Shown: positions 26,202 through 34,354, numbered from the stretch's first letter. The stretch: 64,000 bases of DNA from CAVONB01 sp963697205 (GCA_963697205.1 CAVONB010000015.1:462226-526225), one strand, 5' to 3'. Notes: a model not told the origin generated them from the letters alone. Translations and numbers: made by a program.

Positions 26202-27566
26202 TTGTCGCGCCCCTCAACCACGGTCTCGGTCGGCGGATTGCCGGGTGCGCTGATCCCGCGCCTGCCGTTCTACTACGGCTGGGTCGTGCTTGCCTGCGTT
26301 GCCTGCGCGGGATTTGCGCGCCAGGGCCCGGCCGTGGCTACGCTGTCGATCTTTGTGGAGCCCATGACCAGCGAGTTCGGCTGGTCGCGCACCGCGCTCT
26401 CGGGCGCGGTCTCGCTCGGCGGCATTCTGGCTGCGATTTTCTCGCCGATGATCGGGCCGGTGATGGACCGGCGCGGGCCGAAGCTGATCCTGATCCTGGC
26501 GGTGTTGAGCACGGGCGTGACGTTGCTGTCGCTGTCGCTGATCCATTCGCTCGCGATGTTCTACGTGCTGTATTGTGTGGCGCGCATGAATTTTGCCGGG
26601 CCGTTCGATCTCGGCATCTACGGTGCGGTCTACAACTGGTTCGTCGCGCGGCGCGCGATGGCGACGTCGATTGCCACGTTTGCGCAGATGTTCGGGCTGA
26701 TCACGCTGCCGCTGGTCGCGCATGCCGCGATCCTGCAAGGCGGCTGGCGCATGGGCTGGATCGTCGTCGGCTCTGCGGTGCTGATCATCGGGTTTGTGCC
26801 GACATGGCTATTGATGGTGCGGCGGCCGGAGGACGCGGGGCTTGCGCCCGATCCGGCGCCGTCGGCCGCCTCTGGCGGCGGGGCGGGCCGCGATCCGTCC
26901 GGCGGGCCGGGGCAGGTCGCGGGGCCGGCGCAGCCGGCGGTGGAGATGTCGTTCACGCGTGCGGAGGCGATGCGTACGCCGTCGTTCTGGCTGATCGCGC
27001 TGTTCACGCTGCTGATCTATCCCGTGCAGGCCGGCGTCAGTCTGCATCAGGCGCCGCACCTCATCGAGCGTGGTCTGGATCCGACCATCGCCGCGACGAT
27101 CGTGTCGACATTCTCGCTCGCCTCGGCGGTGTCGGGCCTGCTGTATGGCAGCCTGACGCGGCGCATCGGCATCCGGTGGGGGCTGGCGCTGGTGGCGATC
27201 GTGCTCGGCTTGTCGTCGCTCGGCATGATCGCGATTACGCGACCCTGGCACGGCTACCTGGTGGCGGGCTTCTACGGTATCGGCATCGGCGGCTTGCTGA
27301 CGGCGCTGCCGCTCGCCTGGGTGGAGACGTTTGGGCGCAAGAGCTTCGGCGCCATCCGCGGCGCGGCGCTCTCGGTGCAAGTCGCCGCGCAGGCATCGGG
27401 GCCACTCATTTCGGGCATCCTGCGCGATTGGACGGGCGACTATGTGCTGTCGTTGGAGACGTTCGCGGTGATGTCGTCGCTGGCGCTGCTCGCCGCATTG
27501 GCGACGCGGCCTGCGCCGCCGCCTGAAAGTGCCGCCGAGTTGGCGACGCCGAACCGGGATGGCTGA
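26202..27566 (+). CDS. Major facilitator superfamily (MFS) transporter
   Basis: This protein has about 454 residues and 12 membrane segments in two halves, with a Gly/Pro-rich cytoplasmic linker near residues 215-245. The MFS motif A region appears as GPVMDRRGPK between helices 2 and 3. It resembles monocarboxylate/oxalate-formate antiporter-like MFS proteins, but the substrate cannot be stated. TTG 26202, with GAGG seven bases upstream, gives a sensible N-terminus; the frame is open to 26097, overlapping ubiE. It interrupts the common ubiE-ubiB neighbourhood. Confidence 0.88.
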   Translation: MSRPSTTVSVGGLPGALIPRLPFYYGWVVLACVACAGFARQGPAVATLSIFVEPMTSEFGWSRTALSGAVSLGGILAAIFSPMIGPVMDRRGPKLILILAVLSTGVTLLSLSLIHSLAMFYVLYCVARMNFAGPFDLGIYGAVYNWFVARRAMATSIATFAQMFGLITLPLVAHAAILQGGWRMGWIVVGSAVLIIGFVPTWLLMVRRPEDAGLAPDPAPSAASGGGAGRDPSGGPGQVAGPAQPAVEMSFTRAEAMRTPSFWLIALFTLLIYPVQAGVSLHQAPHLIERGLDPTIAATIVSTFSLASAVSGLLYGSLTRRIGIRWGLALVAIVLGLSSLGMIAITRPWHGYLVAGFYGIGIGGLLTALPLAWVETFGRKSFGAIRGAALSVQVAAQASGPLISGILRDWTGDYVLSLETFAVMSSLALLAALATRPAPPPESAAELATPNRDG

Positions 27567-27683
27567 AGCGGCCCGTTGCGGGCTCGTTAGTTGACAGCGC
27601 TTGGCGATCGGTCACTGTGCTGGCGATCCTGATCGATTCGCGGATCCGTTTGCGTGGAGCCGGACATCCTCGAGGAGAGAGCG

Positions 27684-28328
27684 ATGAAGCGATTCCTGCA
27701 CGTGGGTTGCGGCCACGCGACGAAGCCCAAGACGACGCCCGTCTTTGCGGGGCCGGACTGGGAGGAAGTGCGTCTCGACATCGATCCTGACGTGAAGCCC
27801 GACATCGTTGCCAGCATCACGGACATGTCGGTCGTGGAGAGCGGCTCGATGGACGCCATCTTCTCCAGCCACAACATCGAGCATCTGTTCGAGCACGAGG
27901 TGCCGATCGCGCTCGGCGAATTCCGTCGCGTGCTCAAGGCCGACGGCTACGCGGTGGTAACGTGCCCCGATCTGAAGTCGGTGGCTCGGCTGATCGCGGA
28001 GGACAAGCTGATGGAGCCGGCCTACATGTCGAGCGCGGGGCCGATCTCGCCACACGACATTCTCTATGGACACGGCGCCTCGATCCGTGGCGGACGTACC
28101 TACATGGCGCATCGCGGCGGGTTCACGGCCAAGACATTGCACGGCGCTCTGCTGTCGGCGGGGTTCGGCACGGCGGCGGCTGTGGATCTGAAGAACAGCT
28201 TCGAATTGTGGGCGGTCGGAATGGTGGCCCAGGGGCAGCGCGACCAGACGGTGACGCTGCTCAAGGCGCATGCCGCGCATCGCGGCCGGCGGGCGGCCCC
28301 CCCGGCGCCTGCTTCCTCGGCGGGTTGA
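27684..28328 (+). CDS. Class I SAM-dependent methyltransferase-like protein
   Basis: This 214-residue protein starts at ATG 27684 after a strong GAGGAGAG site. The Rossmann elements are recognisable: FLHVGCGHA (motif I), LDIDPDVKPDIVASI with the acidic ribose-binding residue, SSHNIEHLFEHEV, and VLKADGYAVVTCPDL. It resembles methyltransferase-11-type proteins often found in glycan and envelope gene sets. The C-terminal 25 residues are Ala/Arg/Pro-rich. No substrate can be inferred; it sits between the MFS gene and ubiB on the same strand. Confidence 0.85.
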   Translation: MKRFLHVGCGHATKPKTTPVFAGPDWEEVRLDIDPDVKPDIVASITDMSVVESGSMDAIFSSHNIEHLFEHEVPIALGEFRRVLKADGYAVVTCPDLKSVARLIAEDKLMEPAYMSSAGPISPHDILYGHGASIRGGRTYMAHRGGFTAKTLHGALLSAGFGTAAAVDLKNSFELWAVGMVAQGQRDQTVTLLKAHAAHRGRRAAPPAPASSAG

Positions 28329-28466
28329 GCGGGCGTTCAGGCGGCGGAAAGCTCGTTTGCCAAGTTGACTTGACCCTGTGGCGCGGGTGGGCATGCTGCG
28401 GCCACATCTGCGGCCTCGACCGGTGCTGCCGGCCGCGACCCGCTTCACTCCGGATCCCCTGCCGCC

Positions 28467-30077
28467 ATGGCCAACGCCCTCGTCAATCTGTTTCGCTTGG
28501 CCCGGGCGGGCGCTGTGTTCGCACAGCATGGCGTGCGGTTCGTGCCGAAGGGGATGCCGGCGCCGCTGCCATTGAAACTCGCGCACGCGCTGACGCTGCC
28601 GATCCGCGTCCTGGCGTGGCCGTTTCGCGCGGGCCGGGCCGAGGATGACCGGGTAGCGGCGGCGCTGTCGCGGCTCGGGCCGTCGTACATCAAGCTCGGC
28701 CAGTTCCTGGCGACGCGTGCCGACGTGATCGGGCCGGAGCTGGCGGCCGATCTGTCGCGACTGCAGGATAAGCTGCCGCCGTTTCCGATGGCGGAGGCGC
28801 GGCGCGCGATCGAGGCGAGCCTCGGCGGCAAGCTGGAAGACCATTTCGTGACGTTCGGCCCGCCGGTGGCGGCCGCTTCCATCGCGCAGGTGCACAAGGC
28901 GGAGGTGATCGATCGCGACGGCACGCGGCGCACGGTGGCGGTCAAGATCCTGCGGCCGGGCGTCGAGACCCGTTTTCGCGCGGATCTTGCCAGCTACTAT
29001 TTCGCCGCGCGAATGATCGAGCGCTTCCATCCGCCGTCGCGGCGCCTGCGGCCGCTGGCTGTCGTCGAGAACCTGAAGCGCACGACCGAGCTGGAGATGG
29101 ACCTCAGGCTCGAGGCGGCGGCCATCTCGGAGATGGCGGAGAACACCAAGGACGATCCCGGTTTCAGGGTGCCGGGTGTCGACTGGCTGCGCACGGCCAA
29201 GCGCGTGCTGACGATGGAATGGATCGACGGCGTGCCGGTGTCCGACCATGCCGCACTCGCCCAGTTGGGTGTCGATCGCCACGAGCTCGGCATGACGGTG
29301 CTGCGCTCGTTCCTGCGCCACGCGATGCGCGATGGATTCTTTCACGCTGACATGCACCAGGGCAACCTGCTGGTCGACCGTGCGGGCGAGCTGGTCGCTG
29401 TCGACTTCGGGATCATGGGGCGGCTGGGGGCCAAGGAGCGCCGTTTCCTCGCCGAGATCCTGCACGGGCTGATCACGCGCGACTACCGCCGGGCGGCGGA
29501 GGTGCATTTCTGGGCGGGCTACGTGCCGCCGCACCACGCCATCGAGACGTTCGCGCAAGCGTTGCGCGCGATCGGCGAGCCGATCCACGGGCGCACGGCC
29601 GAAGAGATCTCGATGGCCGACCTGCTCGGGCAGCTGTTCGCCTATACCGAGGTGTTCGACATGCAGACGCGGCCGGAGTTGATCCTGCTGCAGAAGAGCA
29701 TGGTGATCGTGGAAGGCGTGGCGCGCTCGCTCGATTCGCGGCTCAACATGTGGGTGGCGGCCGAGCCCATTGCGCGCGAATGGGTCGAGGCGAACATGGG
29801 CGTGGCGGGGCGGCTGCGTGAAGCGGGCGAAAGCGCCGGCGCGCTCGGGCGCATCCTGGCGGACACGCCGCAATTGATCGAGCAGGCGGAGGCGACGGCG
29901 TCGGCCTTGTCGCGCATGGCGCAGCACGGCGTGCGGCTCGACGACCAGACCGTGGCGCGGCTCGCGGAAGCGCAGGCGAAGGCCGAGCGCAGCGCGTGGG
30001 GGCCGTGGATCGCGACGGGGTTGGTGCTCGTCGCTGTTGCCGCGCTCGTTTGGTGGGGCTTCGGCGTCGGGGATTGA
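28467..30077 (+). CDS. ubiB: Ubiquinone biosynthesis ABC1/UbiB family kinase-like protein
   Basis: This 536-residue atypical kinase-like ATPase is needed for ubiquinone synthesis. The diagnostic KxGQ motif is in SYIKLGQFLATRAD. The Ala-rich nucleotide loop is AAASIAQVHKA, the catalytic region is GFFHADMHQGNLLV, and the metal-binding DFG-like motif is VDFGIMGRL. A single C-terminal membrane anchor (WIATGLVLVAVAALVWWGF) agrees with UbiB. It follows the methyltransferase gene by 138 bases. Confidence 0.97.
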   Translation: MANALVNLFRLARAGAVFAQHGVRFVPKGMPAPLPLKLAHALTLPIRVLAWPFRAGRAEDDRVAAALSRLGPSYIKLGQFLATRADVIGPELAADLSRLQDKLPPFPMAEARRAIEASLGGKLEDHFVTFGPPVAAASIAQVHKAEVIDRDGTRRTVAVKILRPGVETRFRADLASYYFAARMIERFHPPSRRLRPLAVVENLKRTTELEMDLRLEAAAISEMAENTKDDPGFRVPGVDWLRTAKRVLTMEWIDGVPVSDHAALAQLGVDRHELGMTVLRSFLRHAMRDGFFHADMHQGNLLVDRAGELVAVDFGIMGRLGAKERRFLAEILHGLITRDYRRAAEVHFWAGYVPPHHAIETFAQALRAIGEPIHGRTAEEISMADLLGQLFAYTEVFDMQTRPELILLQKSMVIVEGVARSLDSRLNMWVAAEPIAREWVEANMGVAGRLREAGESAGALGRILADTPQLIEQAEATASALSRMAQHGVRLDDQTVARLAEAQAKAERSAWGPWIATGLVLVAVAALVWWGFGVGD

Positions 30078-30474
30078 GGGCGGGCGGGAGCCAGGGACAA
30101 GCTGGGTCCCGGATCGCTAGGCCGCTGCCGTCGCTTCCGCCCACGCCCGTCATCCCCGCGCGCGCCAGCGGCTTGCTGGCGCGATCACGGCGGGGATCCG
30201 GACACATGTCGTGTGTTCGCGCTTTTCGTGTGCCGCGTGGGGCCTGCCATATGAGCCGTGGCCGGATCCCCGGCCAAGCCGGGGATGACGGGCGAGGGTG
30301 ACGGGCGGGCGTCGCCGAGATGCCGCGTCCCGGCTGCGCATGATGGACCACGCGCGGCCCTCACCGATTGTTAACCCGCGTGCCGTCGCCGAGCGCCGCG
30401 GTAAGGGTTTATCAATTCGCCGACGTTAATATGATCCGGATGCGTTCTTTTTAGGAAACGTTGGGTTTGCGGTC
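30078..30474. other. Intergenic region, 397 bases, with REP-like hairpins and a repeated promoter region
   Basis: No gene is seen. The left half holds two GC-rich stem-loops of REP type (30146-30292). The right half (30365-30480) is a near-copy of the region upstream of the second RTX gene. The rest shows nothing recognisable. Confidence 0.7.
30146..30292. repeat. REP/BIME-like pair of palindromes
   Basis: There are two hairpins: one with arms CATCCCCGC and GCGGGGAT that encloses a nested GCCAGC/GCTGGC stem, and one reading GGATCCCCGGC-CAA-GCCGGGGAT near 30262-30284. The outer ends (CCCGTCATCCCC and GGGGATGACGGG) are inverted copies of each other. The form matches the repetitive extragenic palindromes common in alphaproteobacterial genomes. 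A fragment (GGGATGACGGGCGAGGG) recurs at about 43823, upstream of the second RTX gene. Confidence 0.7.
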
Positions 30475-30480
30475 ATGGCC
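30365..30480 (+). repeat. Duplicated upstream region, copy A (RTX gene 1)
   Basis: This segment begins CGATTGTTAACCCGCG and runs to the ATG of the RTX gene. It matches 43867-43982 with only scattered differences, including the block ATGATCCGGATGCGTTCTTTT close to the start codon in slightly varied form. It probably carries the promoter and translation start region of both RTX genes. The similarity breaks soon after each start codon. Confidence 0.85.
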
Positions 30481-31668
30481 GACTTCGAGTACACGCGCGA
30501 GGACGACACGCTCGTCGGCACCAGCGGTGACGACTTGATCAAGGTGGTGGACGATTTGCGCTCGGGTCACACCGGCCTGATCGACGGTGGCGACGGCCTC
30601 GATGTCCTTGAGAGCGCCGGTGTCGTCTGGATCGATCAGCTTGAAGTGGACAATGTTGAACGACTGCAGATCAGCCACGTTCACATGACGATCGCCCAAC
30701 TCAGCGATTTTGATGAGCTGCGTGTGGACCGGTTGTACTTGACTGGACCAGGCGGTTCACTGGATCAGGCTGGGCAATATCAAGGCAGGATATCCACCGC
30801 GGATGCCACTGCACTCACGTCTCGTTTGAACTTTCACTCGGATTTTCTGACGCATACTCGCTCATTCGATCTATTGGGTACGCGATTCAACGATACGCTG
30901 ATCTCTACATCTGTCGCCCATTTCGACGGACGAGGTGGAAACGATTTCATTCAGGTGGATGGCGCCGGGGCTCTGCATGGCGGCGCAGGACGTGACACGC
31001 TGATCGGCGGCGTCGGCGGCGACACCCTCAGCGGCGGCTGGGGTGACGACTCGATGGCGGGTGGTGCCGGCGATGATCTCTACGTCGTCGACTCAGCGGC
31101 AGATGTGGTGGTCGAAAACGCCGACGAAGGCATCGACACCGTGCGGTCTTCGATCTCTACCGCGCTCGGCGACAACGTCGAGAACTTGACGCTTACCGGC
31201 GGCAAGTGGCGCTGGGGCGACGGCAATGCTCTCGATAATGCGATCACCGGAAACTTCAATCGAAACGTGCTGTCGGGCAAGGACGGCGACGACACGCTGA
31301 ACGGCCGCGGTGGCGCGGATACGTTGTGGGGTGGTGCGGGCGACGACCGCTTCGTGTTTGACACCACGCTCAACGGTCGTAACGTCGATACGATCAAGGA
31401 CTTCGGCAACGGCAACGACGTGATCGTGCTCGGCACGAACGTGTTCACGGTTCTCGATGACCATTTGTCCGAGGGTGGTGCGTTGGACGTGTCGGCCTTC
31501 GAGGCTGGCAATGGCGTCGCGCGCTCAGCGGACGCGCGCATCCTCTACAACACCGCGACCGGCGCGCTTCTCTACGACGGCGACGGCTCGGGCAGTGGTG
31601 GGGCCGTGCAGTTCGCGCTGCTGCAACCCAACCTCACGCTCACAGCGGACGATTTCGTCGTGGTGTGA
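30475..31668 (+). CDS. RTX-type calcium-binding repeat protein, copy 1
   Basis: This acidic protein has 397 residues and no signal peptide. Several GGxGxDxUx-type nonapeptides lie between about residues 155 and 290 (GGAGRDTLIGG, GGWGDDSMAGGAGDDLYV, GKDGDDTLNGRGGADTLWGGAGDDRFVFD). These fold as a calcium-loaded parallel beta-roll. The last 100 residues, ending LTLTADDFVVV, have the hydrophobic-terminus pattern of type I secretion (Tol/Hly) signals. The N-terminal 220 residues are unlike copy 2, apart from an opening DDTLVGTSGDD. No ABC/HlyD type I exporter lies beside it. The true role (surface layer, adhesin, matrix) is not known. Confidence 0.88.
   Translation: MADFEYTREDDTLVGTSGDDLIKVVDDLRSGHTGLIDGGDGLDVLESAGVVWIDQLEVDNVERLQISHVHMTIAQLSDFDELRVDRLYLTGPGGSLDQAGQYQGRISTADATALTSRLNFHSDFLTHTRSFDLLGTRFNDTLISTSVAHFDGRGGNDFIQVDGAGALHGGAGRDTLIGGVGGDTLSGGWGDDSMAGGAGDDLYVVDSAADVVVENADEGIDTVRSSISTALGDNVENLTLTGGKWRWGDGNALDNAITGNFNRNVLSGKDGDDTLNGRGGADTLWGGAGDDRFVFDTTLNGRNVDTIKDFGNGNDVIVLGTNVFTVLDDHLSEGGALDVSAFEAGNGVARSADARILYNTATGALLYDGDGSGSGGAVQFALLQPNLTLTADDFVVV
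31136..31668 (+). repeat. 533-base duplicated 3' block of the RTX genes, copy A
   Basis: From GACACCGTGCG to the stop codon, this block aligns without gaps to 44728-45260, also 533 bases. The identity is very high in the middle (about 31200-31550) and lower at both ends. It encodes the last RTX repeats and the presumed secretion signal. The pattern suggests duplication followed by gene conversion. Confidence 0.9.
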
Positions 31669-31669
31669 G

Positions 31670-31754
31670 GGAAAATTGGGGACGGTTCCAATTCTGAACT
31701 GTTGAGCAAGTCGCGGGCCCAGCGGATCAGAATTGGAACCGTCCCCAATTTTCC
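31670..31754. repeat. Long perfect inverted repeat after RTX gene 1 (28-base arms)
   Basis: The left arm (31670-31697) and right arm (31727-31754) are perfect complements of 28 bases around a 29-base loop. The arm contains GGGGACGGTTCC. It starts two bases after the RTX stop, so it could act as a terminator or RNA stabiliser. The motif type, GGGGAC followed by a short box, is reminiscent of REP palindromes mobilised by REP-associated transposases; that origin is inferred. Confidence 0.9.
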
Positions 31755-31762
31755 GACCATTT

Positions 31763-32065
31763 CTAAGTGCGGTTGGCCGGCGAGTCTTCGCCCTTGTCGA
31801 GATCGCGGGCGACATCGGGGGTCATCATGGGCACGCCGGAGCGGATCGGATAGGCGAGGCCGGCGGCCCGCGAGATCAGCTCGTGGCGTTCCTTGTCGTA
31901 GACGAGGCGCGTCTTGGTCAGCGGGCAGACCAGAATCTCCAGGAGCCGCGGATCGACCTGCTCGCCGCCGGTGGCGCGGTCGGCGTGCTGGGATGGCGCA
32001 ACGTGGCGCGGCGGCGTGGTGTCGTCGCCGCCTGCGGGCTCGTCCTTGTCGCGTTCATCGCTCAT
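31763..32065 (-). CDS. Trm112-family (YcaR-like) small protein
   Basis: This 100-residue protein has a polar N-terminal extension of about 38 residues, followed by a Trm112p-like domain: LLEILVCPLTKTRLVYD and ISRAAGLAYPIRSGVPMM. In bacteria these small proteins are often of unknown role; in eukaryotes and archaea Trm112 activates methyltransferases. Only one Cys is present in the usual zinc-knuckle position, so metal binding is doubtful. It lies 48 bases downstream of the Lon-N-like gene, an arrangement common in alphaproteobacteria. Confidence 0.92.
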   Translation of the reverse strand: MSDERDKDEPAGGDDTTPPRHVAPSQHADRATGGEQVDPRLLEILVCPLTKTRLVYDKERHELISRAAGLAYPIRSGVPMMTPDVARDLDKGEDSPANRT

Positions 32066-32113
32066 GGTCGAGAGGGCCTCGATGGCGTGTTGCGGCTGGC
32101 GAACGCGCCGGCG

Positions 32114-32797
32114 CTACTGGATTTTGTCACTGGCGTCGTGGGCGGCGCCGGCGATCTCCATCTGGGCGAGCGCGATCAGGATTTCCGCGCGCGCCGGCGC
32201 ATCGATGGCCTCGATCAGCGCCTGCTTCTCTTCGGGTCCGTAGGGGCCGGCAACCGATAACGCGTTGACCAGATCCTCGCTCGACAATGCTGAGATCCCG
32301 GACCAGTCGACGTCGAGATTCTTGGCGGCGAAGAACTTCTTGAGTGTCTCGATCAGGTGCTTGCGATCGATGCCGTCCTCGGTCTCCCGGGCATCGAGGT
32401 CGGCAGCGAACGGCGCGTAGTCCGGGCGGCAGGTGCGGTAGGGTTCGCTGGTGTCCAACTCGCTGGCAATCGCGAACCGGCCGACGCCGCGCAGTGTGAT
32501 CATGTAGCGACCGTCGGACTGCTCGCGGAAGGCGACGAGGCGGCCGAGCCCACCGATGCGGCGCAGGGGAACGGCCTTGCCTTCGGGGCTTTCCACGGTC
32601 GGCGCCGCATGATCGGGTTGCACGATGCCGAGCAGGCGGGGCCCGCGGATCACGGCGTCGATCATGGCGAGGTAGCGTGGCTCGAAGATGTTGAGCGGCA
32701 GTGTCGTTTTCGGCAACAGGATGCAGCCGCGCAGCGGGAACACGGGGATCGTGTCCGGCAGCTCGCCGATCGAGGCATAGTGCGCGTTGCGCGGCAT
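32114..32797 (-). CDS. LON peptidase N-terminal (substrate-binding) domain protein
   Basis: This 227-residue protein consists of the Lon N-terminal domain only: IPVFPLRGCILLPKTTLPLN at about residues 18-37, then IFEPRYLAMIDA and LRRIGGLGRLVAF. There is no AAA+ or protease domain. The C-terminal part is helical. The domain binds protein substrates in Lon, so an adaptor-like or chaperone role is possible. Gene order thioredoxin-TPR, this gene, Trm112-like, all leftward, suggests an operon. Confidence 0.93.
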   Translation of the reverse strand: MPRNAHYASIGELPDTIPVFPLRGCILLPKTTLPLNIFEPRYLAMIDAVIRGPRLLGIVQPDHAAPTVESPEGKAVPLRRIGGLGRLVAFREQSDGRYMITLRGVGRFAIASELDTSEPYRTCRPDYAPFAADLDARETEDGIDRKHLIETLKKFFAAKNLDVDWSGISALSSEDLVNALSVAGPYGPEEKQALIEAIDAPARAEILIALAQMEIAGAAHDASDKIQ

Positions 32798-32850
32798 GAA
32801 AGGCCCGTCTTTCGTTTGCGTTCGTGTCTTGCCGGGTGTCCGTCGCCGGC

Positions 32851-33786
32851 TCAGGAGAACATCAGCGACGACAGGCGGCGGCGGCCGTCGAGGGTGGCGG
32901 GATCCTTGGGCCCCCAGGCCTCGAAGAGCTGCACGAGTTGTTTTCGCGCGGCTTCGTCGTTCCAGGCGCGGTTGCGCCGAAAGATGTCGAGCAGGTGGTC
33001 GACGGCTTCTTCCTTGGCGCCGCGGGCGGCCAGTGCGACGGCGAGCTCGAAGCGCGCTTCGTAATCGGCGGGATTGGCGGCGAGGCGTGCCTCGAACTCG
33101 CTACGATTGTCGCCCTGGTCGGCCTTCTTGGACAGCTCGATGGCAGCGCGGATGCTGGCCACGGCCGGGGCATCCTTCTTGGCGGGCGGCACGAGCGCGA
33201 TGGTCTGTTCCGCACGCGCGGCGTCGCCGCTCTTCAGGTAGACCTTTGCCAGACCGGCCAGCGCGTCGGCGTTCTGGGCATCCTCCTGCAGGATCGCGGC
33301 ATAGACATTGGCGGCGTCTTCCAGGTCGCCGGCCTCGATGGCGGAGTCGGCGGCGGCCAGCGCCTCGGCCAGGTCGGCTGCGGAGTCCTCACCGACGAGG
33401 CCGTCGATGAACGCGCGGATCTGGCTTTCGGGCTGGGCGCCCATGAAGCCGTCGAGCGGGCGGCCGTCGCGGAAGGCGTAGACGGTCGGCAGCGACTGGA
33501 TGCGCAACTGGCCGGCGATGGCGGGATGCTGGTCCACGTTGATCTTCACGAGGTGGACCTTGCCGTTATAGCTCCTGACGACCTTCTCCAGGAGCGGCGT
33601 CAGCTGCTTGCACGGCCCGCACCAATCCGCCCAGAAGTCGACGAGCACGAGCGCCGACTTGGAGGCCTCCATCACGTCCTTGGCGAAGCCGGCGGTGGAG
33701 CTTTCCTTGATCACGTCACCGCCGCCCGCGGCGGCGCCTGTGCCGACTGCGGGACCGCCCGCCGGGTTGCGCGTTCCAAAATCCAT
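32851..33786 (-). CDS. Thioredoxin-TPR protein (CnoX/YbbN family, redox-active CGPC)
   Basis: This 311-residue protein starts at ATG 33786 after an AAGGAG site. The thioredoxin domain (about 28-135) contains WADWCGPCKQL and the cis-Pro region IQSLPTVYAF. The tetratricopeptide-like part (about 140-300; LAEALAAADSAIEAGDLEDA and following) matches CnoX/YbbN. In that family the protein is a holdase that also protects clients from oxidation and hands them to GroEL. Unlike the E. coli protein, both active-site Cys residues are present here, so disulfide exchange is plausible. It is the first of three leftward genes. Confidence 0.92.
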   Translation of the reverse strand: MDFGTRNPAGGPAVGTGAAAGGGDVIKESSTAGFAKDVMEASKSALVLVDFWADWCGPCKQLTPLLEKVVRSYNGKVHLVKINVDQHPAIAGQLRIQSLPTVYAFRDGRPLDGFMGAQPESQIRAFIDGLVGEDSAADLAEALAAADSAIEAGDLEDAANVYAAILQEDAQNADALAGLAKVYLKSGDAARAEQTIALVPPAKKDAPAVASIRAAIELSKKADQGDNRSEFEARLAANPADYEARFELAVALAARGAKEEAVDHLLDIFRRNRAWNDEAARKQLVQLFEAWGPKDPATLDGRRRLSSLMFS

Positions 33787-34166
33787 CTTGCCACTCCTTG
33801 GGCCGTGATCGGGGGGCCGGGCGCCGGGCCGGGCGTCGGGGCCGGTTATCGGGGTCGGGCCGGCGGCGGAAAAACATCCGCCGTGGGGCGCCGGTCGACG
33901 ACGAACATGTAGGCGGTGGCGGGCACGGGTGCCACCAGGCGCGCCTTTCGCGGGCGAATGAAGACCAAATGAGCCGCCGTGGCAACGGGTTCCTGCTGTC
34001 CACCCGCAAAGTCGAGGGGCGCGCGGTGGCGGTTGCGGAGGTGGGCTGCGGGGCCGGCGGCCCGCCTGCGGCGGATCGCGCGGCCGGGTACGCGCGTGCT
34101 GCTTGCCAAGCCTTAACGTTTGCGGCATAAGGTGCGCCTCGCGCCGCCTTGGCGGTCGCACGGAGC
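33787..34166. other. Intergenic region, 380 bases
   Basis: This GC-rich stretch lies between the thioredoxin-TPR gene (leftward) and tRNA-Gly (rightward). Several frames are open but lack ribosome sites, and their compositions are Arg/Pro-rich, the mark of noncoding GC-rich DNA. It should contain both divergent promoters. Confidence 0.6.
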
Positions 34167-34241
34167 GCGGGCGTAGCTCAGTGGTAGAGCATCACGTTGC
34201 CAACGTGAGTGTCGTGAGTTCGAATCTCATCGCCCGCTCCA
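34167..34241 (+). tRNA. tRNA-Gly (anticodon GCC)
   Basis: This 75-base cloverleaf has a 7-base acceptor stem (GCGGGCG pairing with CGCCCGC), D-loop AGCTCAGTGGTAGAGC, anticodon stem-loop CACGTTGCCAACGTG with GCC, T-arm GTGAGTTCGAATCTCAT and an encoded TCCA end. It reads GGC/GGT codons. No integrase, attachment repeat or second tRNA lies beside it. Confidence 0.97.
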
Positions 34242-34354
34242 ATGCCCCCCACCTTCGAATGGTCTGAAAGCTCAACCCGGTGGCCTCTGGCTGAATCGGT
34301 GAGCGGGGGCTGTCGCGCGGGCGCGGCGGGTGTCACCGCGGCCGGCGTGTACCG

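Noticed and set aside
27612..29927. 771-codon minus-strand frame antisense to the methyltransferase and ubiB
   Set aside because: His/Arg-rich with no motif; the plus-strand genes have clear families.
31763..33786. Linking the Trm112-like, Lon-N-like and thioredoxin-TPR genes to the RTX cassettes as one system
   Set aside because: This trio is a common housekeeping neighbourhood in alphaproteobacteria and occurs without RTX genes.
33716..34161. Coding extension upstream of the thioredoxin-TPR start
   Set aside because: The extra codons are Pro/Arg/Gly-rich and precede a start with a strong AAGGAG site at 33786.
34167..34241. tRNA-Gly as island attachment site
   Set aside because: No integrase is adjacent and no repeated copy of its 3' end is seen in the window; the only integrase lies 29 kb away.
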